Shown: piece by piece, positions 43,413-52,921 of the stretch | Layout: every line of letters starts with the position of its first letter | Position numbering within the stretch: position 1 is the stretch's first letter | Source of the DNA: Methanobacteriota archaeon | GTDB taxonomy: Archaea > Halobacteriota > Methanosarcinia > Methanosarcinales > Methanosarcinaceae | Assembly (NCBI GenBank): GCA_023399215.1 | Contig: JAEWQJ010000026.1 | Span: 124,001-188,000, forward strand | Direction: 5' to 3' | DNA length: 64,000 nt | The notes under the pieces: generated by a model | What the model was told of the DNA's origin: nothing | The model's input: the letters and a program-made list of their open reading frames with translations, nothing else | Database searches by the model: none | Made by a program: the position numbers and the translations under genes

Positions 43413-44714
43413 ATGGTCATGATGTTATTCAAAAAGTTGTCTGATATTTCGGAAGCTGAAATGCAAAAATTAGTCTCCCGGGGTTCCGGGCTTGAGGATG
43501 TAGCGAAAACCGTTTCAGCCGTGCTTTCCGATGTGCGTACCAGAGGAGATTCCGCGCTCAGGGAATATACGGCTAAATTCGATAAAGTAGAACTTGCAAA
43601 CTTTGAGGTAAGTGAGGAGGAATTTCAACAGGCTCTTTCCGGCATAAGTCCCGAACTTCTGGATCACCTTAAGTCTGCAGCTGCAAACATACGGGCTTTC
43701 CATGAAGCTCAGCTCCCGAAAGCTACCTGGTTTATGGAACTCAAACCAGGGATCGTACTGGGTCAAAAAGCAACGCCTCTGGAAAGTGTGGGTGCGTATG
43801 CTCCTGGAGGGCGGGCATCCTATCCTTCAACCGTACTCATGACTGTAATTCCTGCCAGGGTTGCAGGTGTGGAGCAGGTTATAGTCTGTACGCCTCCAAG
43901 ACCGGACGGCTCCGTACACCCGCTTACGCTTGCCGCTGCAAAGATTGCAGGAGCGGACAAAGTGTTCAAGCTCGGAGGTGTACAGGCTATAGGGGCAATG
44001 GCTTATGGGACTGAAACGGTTCCTAAGGTGGATAAAATCGTAGGGCCTGGAAATGTTTTTGTCACAGCTGCCAAAATGCAGATCAGGGATGTTGCAGAAA
44101 TTGATTTTCCGGCCGGCCCAAGCGAGGTGCTCATTATTGCAGATGAGTCGGCAGATGCTGTTATGGTCGCCTCGGATATTCTTGCACAGTCCGAACACGA
44201 TCCAAATTCAGTTTCAATACTCATCACAGGTTCGGATACGCTTGCAGAAGCTGTAAAAAGAGAGGTTCTGGTTCAGGCGGAACAGGCTGCAAGAAGCAGT
44301 ATTATAAAGGCTTCTCTTGAAAATGCCGCAATTATTATTGCAGATTCTCTGGAACAGTGTATTGGCTTTAGCAATAAATTTGCTCCCGAACACCTTGAGA
44401 TTATGGTATCGGACCCGGATTTCGTACTTGACAGGATTAAAAATGCAGGATCGATTTTTATAGGAAACTATTCTCCTGTTCCTGTTGGAGATTATGCCTC
44501 AGGGACAAATCACGTACTTCCCACGTCTGGATATGCCAGAGTTTATTCTGGTCTGAATATAAATCATTTTATTAAATACTCAAGTATTCAGAGAATCAGC
44601 AAGAGTGGGCTTGAAAGTTTGAAAGAAACTGTAATCGCATTAGCCGAGGAAGAGGGTCTACAGGCACATGCTGATGCTATAAGAACTCGTTTTGGGTATA
44701 AACCTTCTAAATAA
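43413..44714 (+). CDS. hisD: Histidinol dehydrogenase
   Basis: Last step of histidine synthesis: two NAD-dependent oxidations of L-histidinol to L-histidine, with zinc. 433 residues. IDFPAGPSEVLIIADESAD with following DILAQSEHDPNSV is the HisD signature (Gln and His zinc ligands); AFHEAQLP, VGAYAPGGRASYPSTVLMTV, PKVDKIVGPGN and GDYASGTNHVLPTSG are conserved. Start codons at 43413, 43419 and 43422 are all possible (MVMMLFKKL). Alone in the window among his genes. Confidence 0.96.
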   Translation: MVMMLFKKLSDISEAEMQKLVSRGSGLEDVAKTVSAVLSDVRTRGDSALREYTAKFDKVELANFEVSEEEFQQALSGISPELLDHLKSAAANIRAFHEAQLPKATWFMELKPGIVLGQKATPLESVGAYAPGGRASYPSTVLMTVIPARVAGVEQVIVCTPPRPDGSVHPLTLAAAKIAGADKVFKLGGVQAIGAMAYGTETVPKVDKIVGPGNVFVTAAKMQIRDVAEIDFPAGPSEVLIIADESADAVMVASDILAQSEHDPNSVSILITGSDTLAEAVKREVLVQAEQAARSSIIKASLENAAIIIADSLEQCIGFSNKFAPEHLEIMVSDPDFVLDRIKNAGSIFIGNYSPVPVGDYASGTNHVLPTSGYARVYSGLNINHFIKYSSIQRISKSGLESLKETVIALAEEEGLQAHADAIRTRFGYKPSK

Positions 44715-44814
44715 TATATCGGCTAATCGATATGTATTTAAAATGTAAATGCGTAAACAAAATTTGATTTTTAAATAAATGAAAATCTAATATTAAATAA
44801 GGAGTGGGGATAGT

Positions 44815-45222
44815 ATGAAAATAAGAGTAGTTAGTTCACGGGAGGAAATTCCTACCCTGAACCCGAACGAAAAGGTTATCCATCTTGCTTTCAGGCCGTC
44901 TAACAAGGATGTATTCATGCTTGCGGAAACATGTCCGAAAATTGAAGCTATACAGCTTCCTAAATCTTACAGAAGGACGGTTTCCAAGTCAATTGAAATG
45001 TTCTTGGAGATGCAGAAGATAAATCTTCTGGAAGGCGATGTATGGGGCCACAGGAAAGACATAAACGAATATTATAATGTCTCTCAGAATGTTCTGGAGA
45101 AAATTCAGGAATTAAAAGCCGACCGCTTTACCAATGAAGTTATTGCTGAAAAGCTTTCCAGAGAAAGTAAATTGAATTCGGATATGATCCTGTATATCCT
45201 GAGCAAAAAAATTGTGGATTAA
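44815..45222 (+). CDS. DUF1699 family protein, copy 2
   Basis: 135 residues, highly similar to the copies at 34724 and 46091 in the first 90 residues (LAFRPSNKDVFMLAETCPKI, EGDVWGHRKDINEYYNV). C-terminal helix differs: LEKIQELKADRFTNEVIAEK. ATG at 44815 is preceded by aaggagtggg. A TATA-like ttttaaataa at 44769-44779 lies 35-45 bp upstream. A strong hairpin follows at 45259. Family function unknown. It follows hisD by 100 bp but is probably separately promoted. Confidence 0.9.
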   Translation: MKIRVVSSREEIPTLNPNEKVIHLAFRPSNKDVFMLAETCPKIEAIQLPKSYRRTVSKSIEMFLEMQKINLLEGDVWGHRKDINEYYNVSQNVLEKIQELKADRFTNEVIAEKLSRESKLNSDMILYILSKKIVD

Positions 45223-45258
45223 TCTGTCAATTATTTCTCCTTCTTCTGGGTGTATTTT

Positions 45259-45287
45259 AGGATATGATCTTTTTCAGATCTTATCCT
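45259..45287. terminator. Strong 12-bp hairpin after DUF1699 copy 2
   Basis: aggatatgatct (45259-45270) and agatcttatcct (45276-45287) pair at 11 of 12 positions around a 5-nt loop (ttttc). 36 bp after the DUF1699 stop. Possible terminator or processed 3' end. Confidence 0.5.
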
Positions 45288-46020
45288 ATGAAGAATGGTG
45301 GACAGGAGTAAATGAATAGATATTTAAAGAGTATATAGACAGATCTTCAAAGAGTAAATTGACAGATCTTCAAACAGAGATTAATAGAAATAAACTAAAA
45401 TAATCTAAAACGAACTAAAGTAAACTAAGTCAAAGCTGAAACCTTTAAAAATAGTCTGATATTTTTAAAACTTTTAAGGTTTGAGTCCTTCTTTTCAGGA
45501 TGGAATTCCAAATTGGAACTTCCATCTAATCTGTACTTTTCTCAAATTGTTCTTGTATTTTGCAGTTTGCAGAGTATATATTTCGTTTTTGTTTGAAGGC
45601 GGATGAAGAGTCTTAATTGTTGTACCTTATTTCTCACTGCACTTTTCATGCTTTATTTTTCGCCTCAGCTATGGCCTCAGCTATGATGAGTTTTTACTCT
45701 TCGATTCATTTCATTTTTCATCAATGTTTCCCTGTGCTCTTGACACAATATTCATAATATCTTAATTTAATTTTTTAATATGAAATTTTCTCTTAACATA
45801 TTTTCTCTTAATATAATATTTTATATACTACCTTACAATATTCTTCAATGTATTCAATATGTTAAAAACTCAATTTTTATATTTATTAAGTAGAGTATAC
45901 TCAATTTATATATATTTGAAATACGAAAACTCTTTTTTTAGCGCTTTTATTTCTGTTTTTCCCACATGATTCCTTTTAAGTATTCGCGATTTAACAGAAA
46001 AATCGACGAGCATACAAGAA
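45288..46020. other. Long AT-rich stretch between DUF1699 copies 2 and 3
   Basis: No gene recognised. Includes short homopurine patches (aataaactaaaataatctaaaacgaactaaa) and a weak repeat caaagagtaaattgacagat. Could hold an untranslated RNA, but nothing in the sequence shows it. Confidence 0.4.
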
Positions 46021-46031
46021 AAATATTTAAA
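46021..46031 (+). promoter_or_regulatory. Probable TATA box of DUF1699 copy 3
   Basis: aaatatttaaa, about 60-70 bp before the ATG at 46091; the same layout as copy 1. Confidence 0.4.
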
Positions 46032-46090
46032 GAAGGTAGTGTAACTTACTTTATTAATTCTTTAGTTAAGTTTTGGGTCGGGGGATCTAT

Positions 46091-46498
46091 ATGAAAATAA
46101 GAGTTATCAGTTCAAGAAATGAAATTTTGTCACTGAATCCGAATGAAAAGATTGTTCACTTTGCATTCAGGCCATCAAATAAAGATATTTTTCTGCTTGT
46201 TGAGACCTGTCCGAAACTGGAGGTAATCCAGCTTCCAAAATCATATATAAGGACAGTTTCAAGAGCCATAGAGATGTTTATGGAAATGCAAAAAGTTCAG
46301 CTCATTGAAGGGGATGTATGGGGACACAGGAAAGACATTAATGAGTATTATACTGTCCCCTCACCCGTAATTTCAAAAATAAGAAACATGAAAGCTGAAG
46401 GCATTCCCAGTGAAAAAATTGCGGAGAAAGTAGCGCATGAAAGCAAACTTGGTCCTGGAATGGTTTCTTACATTCTGAACAAAAAAGATTTGGAATAA
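46091..46498 (+). CDS. DUF1699 family protein, copy 3
   Basis: 135 residues; third paralogue, as MKIRVISSRNEILSLNPNEK, FAFRPSNKDIFLLVETCPKL and EGDVWGHRKDINEYYTV. C-terminal part VISKIRNMKAEGIPSEKIAE varies from the other two. The frame extends to a TTG at 46073, but ATG at 46091, after gggggatcta, gives exactly the length of the other copies. The gene is followed by a repeat of the aaggcttgacc family. Unknown function. Confidence 0.9.
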   Translation: MKIRVISSRNEILSLNPNEKIVHFAFRPSNKDIFLLVETCPKLEVIQLPKSYIRTVSRAIEMFMEMQKVQLIEGDVWGHRKDINEYYTVPSPVISKIRNMKAEGIPSEKIAEKVAHESKLGPGMVSYILNKKDLE

Positions 46499-46504
46499 AA
46501 ACGA

Positions 46505-46735
46505 GTCTCTGCCCGAGTTCCGCAAGCCTTTCTTAAAAACTGCTTGCCTGCAAGTCTTTTTAGGAAGGGCTTGACCGAAAAACCCCTCGTAAAGGCGTGA
46601 TCAACCGGCGCAACGGTTGCAGGTCAACGGTTGTAGCACAACCTTTTTCAAAAAAGGCTTGACCGAAAAGCCCCTTGAAACGACGTGATAAAAAGGCTCA
46701 ACGGTTGCAGCACAACGATTGTGCCCAATAAGACT
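46505..46735. repeat. Repeat cluster of the aaggcttgacc family
   Basis: Same units as at 20976 and 23612: aaaaactgcttgcctgca, the imperfect arms acctttttcaaaaaaggctt with gacc(gaaaag), ggcgtgatcaaccggc and cgacgtgata. It lies directly after DUF1699 copy 3. Confidence 0.75.
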
Positions 46736-46882
46736 AGTTCAAATTCAGAGTCAAATGGCATATGACCTAACTAGACTATAAATAGTCTATTGAGTAAAAG
46801 TTTTTAAAAAGCTGAGTATCGATTGGGAAACCGTTGTTTTTTCAAAAACGCCTTTCTATATAAACTTATGTGAGCAAATCTG

Positions 46883-46962
46883 TTTTTAATTACAAATATT
46901 AAATTTTTAATTATAAATATTAAATTTTTAATTACAACTATTAAATTTTTAATTATTTTTAA
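46883..46962. repeat. Tandem repeat, 4 x 21 nt
   Basis: Units of tttttaattacaaatattaaa, almost pure A/T. Confidence 0.85.
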
Positions 46963-47181
46963 CCATCCATGAAGCAAAACAATTCTGGAGTGTTTTGGGT
47001 AACTTGAGATGGCATGAAATACTCTCGAGACTTTCTTGGTTATATCTGTACAGATGCAATTTTTACAATATATTTTTTCTCTATGTAGTAGTTTGCCGAG
47101 AGGTGTGAGTTTATTGATTGCAGGATACCTTTAAGGCATCCTGCTGAGTTCTATCCTGATTTTTGTTTTTTTCAAGTTGTT

Positions 47182-48480
47182 TCAGGCAAGTTCTTTGTTG
47201 AAATACTTGTCATAGGAACTCATATCGAAATGTCCGTGTCCGCTCAGGTTGAAGAGAATTGTCTTTTCTTCTCCGGTTTGCTTGCATTTGAGAGCTTCGT
47301 CGATTGCACAGCGGATAGCGTGAGAGGATTCCGGAGCAGGGACTATACCTTCGGTCCTTGCGAACTGTACAGCGGCATCAAACACCGGGTACTGATCATA
47401 TGCAACAGCTTCAATAAGCCCTTCAGCGTAGAGCTTACTTATAATTGGGGAGTCACCGTGGTAACGGAGCCCGCCTGCATGGATGGCAGGAGGCACATGT
47501 TTGTGGCCCAGGGTATACATTTTAAGAAGCGGGGTCATTTCCGCAGTATCTCCAAAGTCATACCTGTATTCTCCTTTAGTCAGGGACGGGCAGGCTGAAG
47601 GCTCGACTGCAATTATTTTTGGATTTCTCTTTCCTTCAATCTTGTCTTTAATAAACTCAAGAGATATTCCCGCGAGGTTGCTTCCTCCACCGCAGCAGCC
47701 TATAACTATATCAGGATAGGTTTCAACCTGTTCAAGCTGCTTCTTGCATTCAGCCCCGATTACTGTCTGGTGGAGCATAACATGGTTGAGGACACTTCCC
47801 AGAGAGTATTTAGTGTTATCGTGTGCGATTGCATCCTCTACGGCTTCACTGATTGCTATCCCCAGGCTTCCAGGTGTTTCCGGCTGCTCTTTCAGAATCT
47901 TTCTCCCAAATTCGGTATCTTCACTTGGAGAGGGCACAACATTTCCTCCCCAGATTGTCATCATGGATTTCCGGTAAGGCTTCTGGTAAAAACTGGAACG
48001 GACCATATAGACTTTACATTCAAGATCAAAGTAGTTGCAGGCAAGAGCCAATGCACTTCCCCACTGCCCTGCACCGGTTTCAGTTGTGATCCTCTCGGTC
48101 CCTTCTTTCATATTATAATACGCCTGGGCAATCGAGGTATTTGTCTTATGGCTGCCTGCAGGGCTCACCCCTTCATATTTATAGTATATCTTTGCAGGAG
48201 TTTTGAGAAGTTTTTCCAGCCTGTGAGCCCTGTAAAGAGGGCTGGGCCTCCAGAGCCTGTAAATTTCAAGTATCTCTTCAGGGATATCAATAAACCTTTC
48301 ACTGCTCATTTCCTGCTTGATAAGACCTTTTGGGAAAATAGGTTCAAGAGCTTCAGGGCTTATAGGCTCCCGGGTTCTCGGATCAAGAGGAGGATCGATA
48401 GGAGAGGGTAAGTCTGAAAGGACGTTATACCACTGTTTAGGCATTTCATTCTCGTCAAGGATAATCTTGGTCTGTTCCAT
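47182..48480 (-). CDS. trpB2: Tryptophan synthase beta chain 2 (TrpB2)
   Basis: 432 residues; condenses indole and serine to tryptophan. The length, N-terminal extension and motifs fit the TrpB2 type (SPAGSHKTNTSIAQAY with PLP lysine; TTETGAGQWGSALA; GCCGGGSNLAG phosphate loop; VPAPESSHAI). TrpB2 works without the usual alpha subunit contacts, either salvaging free indole or replacing TrpB1. No trpA or other trp gene is visible in the window. ATG at 48480 with tatggaa; a long leader is absent. Confidence 0.95.
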   Translation of the reverse strand: MEQTKIILDENEMPKQWYNVLSDLPSPIDPPLDPRTREPISPEALEPIFPKGLIKQEMSSERFIDIPEEILEIYRLWRPSPLYRAHRLEKLLKTPAKIYYKYEGVSPAGSHKTNTSIAQAYYNMKEGTERITTETGAGQWGSALALACNYFDLECKVYMVRSSFYQKPYRKSMMTIWGGNVVPSPSEDTEFGRKILKEQPETPGSLGIAISEAVEDAIAHDNTKYSLGSVLNHVMLHQTVIGAECKKQLEQVETYPDIVIGCCGGGSNLAGISLEFIKDKIEGKRNPKIIAVEPSACPSLTKGEYRYDFGDTAEMTPLLKMYTLGHKHVPPAIHAGGLRYHGDSPIISKLYAEGLIEAVAYDQYPVFDAAVQFARTEGIVPAPESSHAIRCAIDEALKCKQTGEEKTILFNLSGHGHFDMSSYDKYFNKELA

Positions 48481-48929
48481 AGGTTTTCTCCGTCATTCGT
48501 TTATGCACAAGTTCGTACTTCGACGTATATAAGTGTTATTTACTTTACATTTAAGGTGTTCACATCCCATTTATGTACTTTTGGGAAAAAGATGTTTGAA
48601 GAAAAGCTACTTATCAAAAATAGGGCCTGAAAAAAGAAAGACTGCCAGGAACTGGAATTAAAAAAAGGAAAAACAGCTAGAAGCAAAAACCGGGAAAAAA
48701 GTAAAACGAACAGAAATAGGAGCCAAAAAAAAGAAAAACGGTTAGAATCAAAATATTGGTTCCGAAAAAAGTTTGATTTTAAAAATATTCACATGATATT
48801 CTGAGAGTTTCACTTGAGATTCGAAGAGTTTCACTTGAGATTCGAAGAGTTTCACATGATATTCTGAGAGTTTCACATAATTTTAAGATGGCTTACCATA
48901 ACTGAAATTCGTGATCCTTAACCGGATTT
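48481..48929. other. Spacer trpB2-thiDN
   Basis: No gene seen. Purine-rich tract at 48600-48760 (aaaaaggaaaaacagctagaa type) and the 21-nt array at 48787. trpB2 and thiDN lie on the same strand, thiDN upstream. Confidence 0.4.
48787..48880. repeat. Tandem repeat, 4 x 21 nt
   Basis: Units tttcacttgagattcgaagag and tttcacatgatattctgagag, alternating types, 21 nt each. Just downstream of thiDN. Confidence 0.9.
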
Positions 48930-50297
48930 TTACTGTATCTTTTCTGCAAGCTCCACAGCAAGTTTTGCCACTTCAGTAGCACATCTTCCAAGCAGGCGTA
49001 TCATTGGCTCTTTTCCCTGGCCTCCTTTATCACAGATGACTTTCGGCACGCTTCCGTACTTTTTGATTGCTTCGGCTGTACCCCAGTCCATAGTACTGGA
49101 GTTCTCCGGTTCTTCAGCCCTGTCAAAAGAGGAAATTCCAAGTTTCATATCTCTGCAGGCTGCAAGTGCCTCCCTGGAGTATTTTACGTTAACTGCTGCC
49201 CTTATTTCAGGATCATAAAGAAGGGACGCGAGAATAATCCTTGCTACATGTCGGCTGGCCCCAAAATCCACACAGCCCACAGGAACTGCCCGTCCCCTGT
49301 GTCTTACTATCCTGCCTTCGACGGCCGCAACATCTTCGTAGCTATCAGCTTCGGGAATAGCCATTCCTATATTACAGCCTACTTCGGGAATCAGTTTTGG
49401 AAAATCAGGGCTGCCTTCAAGAATCGAAACTGCTTCTTTTAATTCTCTTAAAACCAGGTAGCGTTCTTTTTGCTCCAGAATTAATCCAAGCTGGTTTACA
49501 GGACTTACTCCCCTGCCTGCAGGCCTGCTCTTGAGGATTGCCTGTTCAACGAATTTCTTTGCTTTCCTTGCAGCTTCCTCCAGTTTCTCTCCTGAGGCTA
49601 AGAAGGCAGTCACCGCCGCAGAGTAAGTGCAGCCCGTGCCGTGTGTTCCTCCTTTAACAAAAGTGCCCGGAACACGGGTAAAAGTCTCAGAATCAGCTTC
49701 ATAAATCAAGTCAGTGGCATCCAGATGTCCTCCTGTGACAATGACAGCTTCAACACCCAGACCCGCGATTTTTCTGGCTGCAATTTTCGCGTCCTCAGGG
49801 GTTTTGACAGACATGCCAGCGAGTGCACCTGCTTCGGATGCATTGGGCGTCGTAACCTTGCAGAAGGGCAGCAGTTCTTCAGTAAGGACAGAGATAGCGT
49901 CTTTTCGCAACAGGCTCCCTCCTGCTTCAGCAGCTATAACAGGGTCCAAGACAAGGGAAAGCTCGTACTTCTTTACTTCTTTTGCAACTTCCCTTACGAT
50001 TTCTGATGAGGCAAGCATACCACTTTTTGCCCATCTGACATCCATATCAGTGCAGACGGCTTCGATCTGGCTGGCGACAGTTTCAGGAGTGAGGTCAAAA
50101 GTTTTCAGCACTCCAGTAGTATTCTGTGCAGTAACCGATGTAATAGCGCAGGTTCCGTGTACTCCAAGAGCGGCAAACGTCTTCAGATCCGCAGCAATTC
50201 CGGCTCCTCCTCCTGAATCCGAACCTGCAATAGTCAGAGCAATCGGGGTTTTTACTTTTAAGGTTTTTTCGGTCATGGATTTCTCTCTTATTTTCAT
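48930..50297 (-). CDS. thiDN: Bifunctional HMP(-P) kinase / thiamine-phosphate synthase (ThiD-ThiN)
   Basis: 455 residues. Residues about 15-265 are ThiD, phosphorylating hydroxymethylpyrimidine twice (IALTIAGSDSGGGAGIAADL at the start, GTHGTGCTYSAAVTAFLASGE ribokinase-type ending). Residues about 285-455 are ThiN, which joins the pyrimidine and thiazole phosphate in archaea (VDFGASRHVARIILASL, CDKGGQGKEPMIRLLG). Fusion order is the standard archaeal one. Start: ATG at 50297 or at 50276 (MTEKTLKVK). No thi-box/TPP riboswitch is recognised upstream. Confidence 0.94.
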   Translation of the reverse strand: MKIREKSMTEKTLKVKTPIALTIAGSDSGGGAGIAADLKTFAALGVHGTCAITSVTAQNTTGVLKTFDLTPETVASQIEAVCTDMDVRWAKSGMLASSEIVREVAKEVKKYELSLVLDPVIAAEAGGSLLRKDAISVLTEELLPFCKVTTPNASEAGALAGMSVKTPEDAKIAARKIAGLGVEAVIVTGGHLDATDLIYEADSETFTRVPGTFVKGGTHGTGCTYSAAVTAFLASGEKLEEAARKAKKFVEQAILKSRPAGRGVSPVNQLGLILEQKERYLVLRELKEAVSILEGSPDFPKLIPEVGCNIGMAIPEADSYEDVAAVEGRIVRHRGRAVPVGCVDFGASRHVARIILASLLYDPEIRAAVNVKYSREALAACRDMKLGISSFDRAEEPENSSTMDWGTAEAIKKYGSVPKVICDKGGQGKEPMIRLLGRCATEVAKLAVELAEKIQ

Positions 50298-50668
50298 TCG
50301 TTTTCCTGTTACTTTCGTTTTCCTGCTATTTTCTGGAACTTTTTATTCTGGCAATGGGAAATTAATTTAATATTGTGCCTTTCAGGAAGATTTTTGTAAA
50401 TTTAATAGAATTATTTGTAAAAAATCTTCTCAACAGGTTTAAAGTGATCTTTTGTTTTTTCTGGAGGTTTGTCTCTGTCCTGAAGTACTTCTCGTTCATT
50501 TCGCGTTCATATAAGGGTATTTTGTAGAGAATTCTCGTCCATATAAGGGGTTTTTCTGTATGATAACTTAAAAAATGATATATTGCTTCGATACATTTAT
50601 ATAGTGTATTTGCGACTTTGATGCAAATAATCATAGTTAAGACGCGGCGATCAATTTAAATCTGGATT

Positions 50669-50682
50669 AACTATTTATATTG
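50669..50682 (+). promoter_or_regulatory. Probable TATA box of the Sm-like gene
   Basis: aactatttatattg, about 50 bp before the ATG at 50729. Confidence 0.4.
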
Positions 50683-50728
50683 ATATAGATAATGACTTGA
50701 TTTATAATGTTTTAAGGGGACTGTAAGG

Positions 50729-50947
50729 ATGGCAAACCGACCTCTGGATATTTTGAACAACGCACTGGACACACCTGTGATCGTTAGATTGAAAGGCGCA
50801 CGCGAGTTTAGAGGTGAACTGAAAGGATATGATATTCACATGAACCTCGTGCTTGACAATGCTGAAGAACTAAGAGAAGGAGAAGTTGTAAGCAAGTTCA
50901 GCAGTGTCGTTATTCGCGGCGACAACGTGGTGTACGTATCTCCGTAA
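50729..50947 (+). CDS. lsm: Sm-like archaeal protein (LSm/SmAP)
   Basis: 72 residues forming a single Sm fold: Sm1 motif ([32 protein letters not shown]) and Sm2 motif ([13 protein letters not shown]). Heptameric ring binding U-rich RNA, with roles in RNA metabolism. ATG at 50729. The next gene rpl37e begins 150 bp later on the same strand, a pair commonly kept together in archaea. Confidence 0.96.
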
Positions 50948-51096
50948 TCTATATCAAGCACTTCATCTATTATCGTTAAACCTCGGAGCACCAGGACTTA
51001 TTGTGACTGGCCGCAGAGAGTAAATTCAGATGAATAGAATCGCTTCAGATTATCGAATACTGCTCTAGCAAATTAATTTAATCAGGAGATTTAGGA

Positions 51097-51267
51097 ATGA
51101 GTAAAGGTACTTCATCAATGGGAAAAAGACAGAAACGCACACACGCTAAATGCAGGCGCTGCGGTAGTGTTTCTTTTAACGTGCATACAAAACAGTGTAC
51201 TTCATGTGGTTTTGGGAAAACATCTCGTATAAGAGCTTACAAGTGGCAGGCAAAGTGCAAGTATTAA
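51097..51267 (+). CDS. rpl37e: 50S ribosomal protein L37e
   Basis: 56 residues: [20 protein letters not shown] then [20 protein letters not shown] and [16 protein letters not shown]. Two CxxC pairs (CRRC, CTSC) form its zinc finger and the basic ends bind 23S rRNA. Frame verified from ATG at 51097 to TAA at 51265-51267; preceded by atttagga as ribosome-binding site. Lies between lsm and purF, all on the plus strand. Confidence 0.97.
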
Positions 51268-51316
51268 GCCTGTCTGTTCCACTTTCTCTATTTTTTACCT
51301 TTACCGGAGGTCAAAA

Positions 51317-52750
51317 TTGAAAGAAGAATGTGGCGTTGCAGGTATAATTCTACCAAGCGACAGACCGCAATCCAATACTGTCGCATTCAAGCTGTATTAC
51401 GCCTTGTATGCCCTCCAGCATAGAGGACAGGAATCTACTGGCATAATGGTATATGATGGTACATCTTCTCATTCCATTAAAGGCATGGGTCTTGTCCCTG
51501 ATGTGTATAACAAAGATTCTCTGGGGCACCTGGTTGGAAATGTAGGAGTAGGGCATGTCCGCTACTCAACCACCGGAGGATCAAAAATCGAAAACTGCCA
51601 GCCCTTTATCCTGAAATTCAAAGGAGGGGCAGTTGCAATTGCCCATAATGGGAACCTGGTTAATGCCAGAACGCTCAAGGATGAACTGGAGGGTGAAGGC
51701 CGTATTTTTATCAGTGAGTCCGATACCGAAGTTATTGGCCACCTTCTTGTAAAAGAACTGATAAGACACGACCCCATAGAATCAATCCGGAATGTCATGC
51801 GCAAGCTTGTCGGTTCCTATTCTCTGGTTATCCATATCGGCGGTGTTCTGTATGCTGTGCGGGACCCTCTCGGCCTTAAACCGCTCTGCTTCGGGGAAGT
51901 CGATGGTGGATATGCGGTCTTCTCGGAAAGCGTAGCCCTTGATACCCTTAACGGCACCCTTATCAGGGATGTGCGGCCAGGTGAGGTCGTAGTCTTTACA
52001 GGCGACAGCTTTGAGAGCTACCAGATAGGAAACGAGCCTCATCCAGCACATTGTGTGTTTGAGTTCATTTATTTCGCAAGGCCTGATTCTATTATTGATG
52101 GAAAACTGGTCTACAAAGTGCGGGAAAATATCGGAAGAGAGCTCGCCAGAGAACATCCTGTAGAGGCTGATGTTGTTTCTCCTGTTCCGGACTCTGGGAT
52201 TACTTCGGCAATTGGCTATGCCAGGGAATCAGGCACCAAATACCTTGAAGGCCTGATGAAAAACCGTTACATAGGGCGTACATTTATCCTGCCTGGCCAG
52301 GAACTGCGTGAAACTGCAGTTCGGCTTAAAATGAATGCTATCCAGGATAATGTCAAAGACAAACGTGTTGTTCTGGTTGACGACAGCATTGTCCGGGGTA
52401 CAACCTCCAGGCGGATTATAGATATGGTCCGCAGGGCAGGTGCGTCAGAAATCCATGCAAGGGTAGGAAGTCCTGCAATTATTGCTCCCTGTTATCTGGG
52501 TATAGACATGGCTACCCGGAAGGAACTTATCGCTTCTTATAAGACCGTAAAAGAGGTTGAAAGCCTTATTAATGCGGATTCTCTCGGATATCTGAGTATT
52601 GACGGACTTATGAGGGCTCTTGGGCGCGATAAGTGCGACATGTGCCTTGGTTGCCTTACAGGTGAGTATCCTGTAGAAATCCCTGGAGAAAACTGCATAA
52701 GGAAGCAGACACGTCTGGATGATTTTAACAATAACCAGGAAAGTTCCTGA
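51317..52750 (+). CDS. purF: Amidophosphoribosyltransferase (PurF)
   Basis: First committed purine step: PRPP plus glutamine gives phosphoribosylamine. 477 residues. It begins MKEECGVAGI: the glutaminase nucleophile Cys lies four residues in, exposed after propeptide removal. RGQESTGI, VGHVRYSTTGGS, VLVDDSIVRGTTSRR (PRPP loop) are conserved. C-terminal CDMCLGCLTGEYP and a Cys further back fit the [4Fe-4S]-containing (B. subtilis-type) enzyme. TTG start at 51317, six bases after ggagg. Follows rpl37e by 49 bp. Confidence 0.96.
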   Translation: MKEECGVAGIILPSDRPQSNTVAFKLYYALYALQHRGQESTGIMVYDGTSSHSIKGMGLVPDVYNKDSLGHLVGNVGVGHVRYSTTGGSKIENCQPFILKFKGGAVAIAHNGNLVNARTLKDELEGEGRIFISESDTEVIGHLLVKELIRHDPIESIRNVMRKLVGSYSLVIHIGGVLYAVRDPLGLKPLCFGEVDGGYAVFSESVALDTLNGTLIRDVRPGEVVVFTGDSFESYQIGNEPHPAHCVFEFIYFARPDSIIDGKLVYKVRENIGRELAREHPVEADVVSPVPDSGITSAIGYARESGTKYLEGLMKNRYIGRTFILPGQELRETAVRLKMNAIQDNVKDKRVVLVDDSIVRGTTSRRIIDMVRRAGASEIHARVGSPAIIAPCYLGIDMATRKELIASYKTVKEVESLINADSLGYLSIDGLMRALGRDKCDMCLGCLTGEYPVEIPGENCIRKQTRLDDFNNNQESS

Positions 52751-52921
52751 ACGGCTCTTCCAAGTCGATTCGTAAGGAACTTTCTTTACTATTCTTTTTG
52801 AATTAGCTATCTTTTGAATTATCACTGTCTTTTTGAATCATCACTATCTATTTGATTTTCCACTACTCTTTTTGATCCGTTCTTAGTTTTTTTCTCGATC
52901 CTATGTTTATTCGTCATCTTG

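Noticed and set aside
50298..50728. TPP riboswitch upstream of thiDN
   Set aside because: No thi-box core (ctgagat...accga-type) found in the leader.
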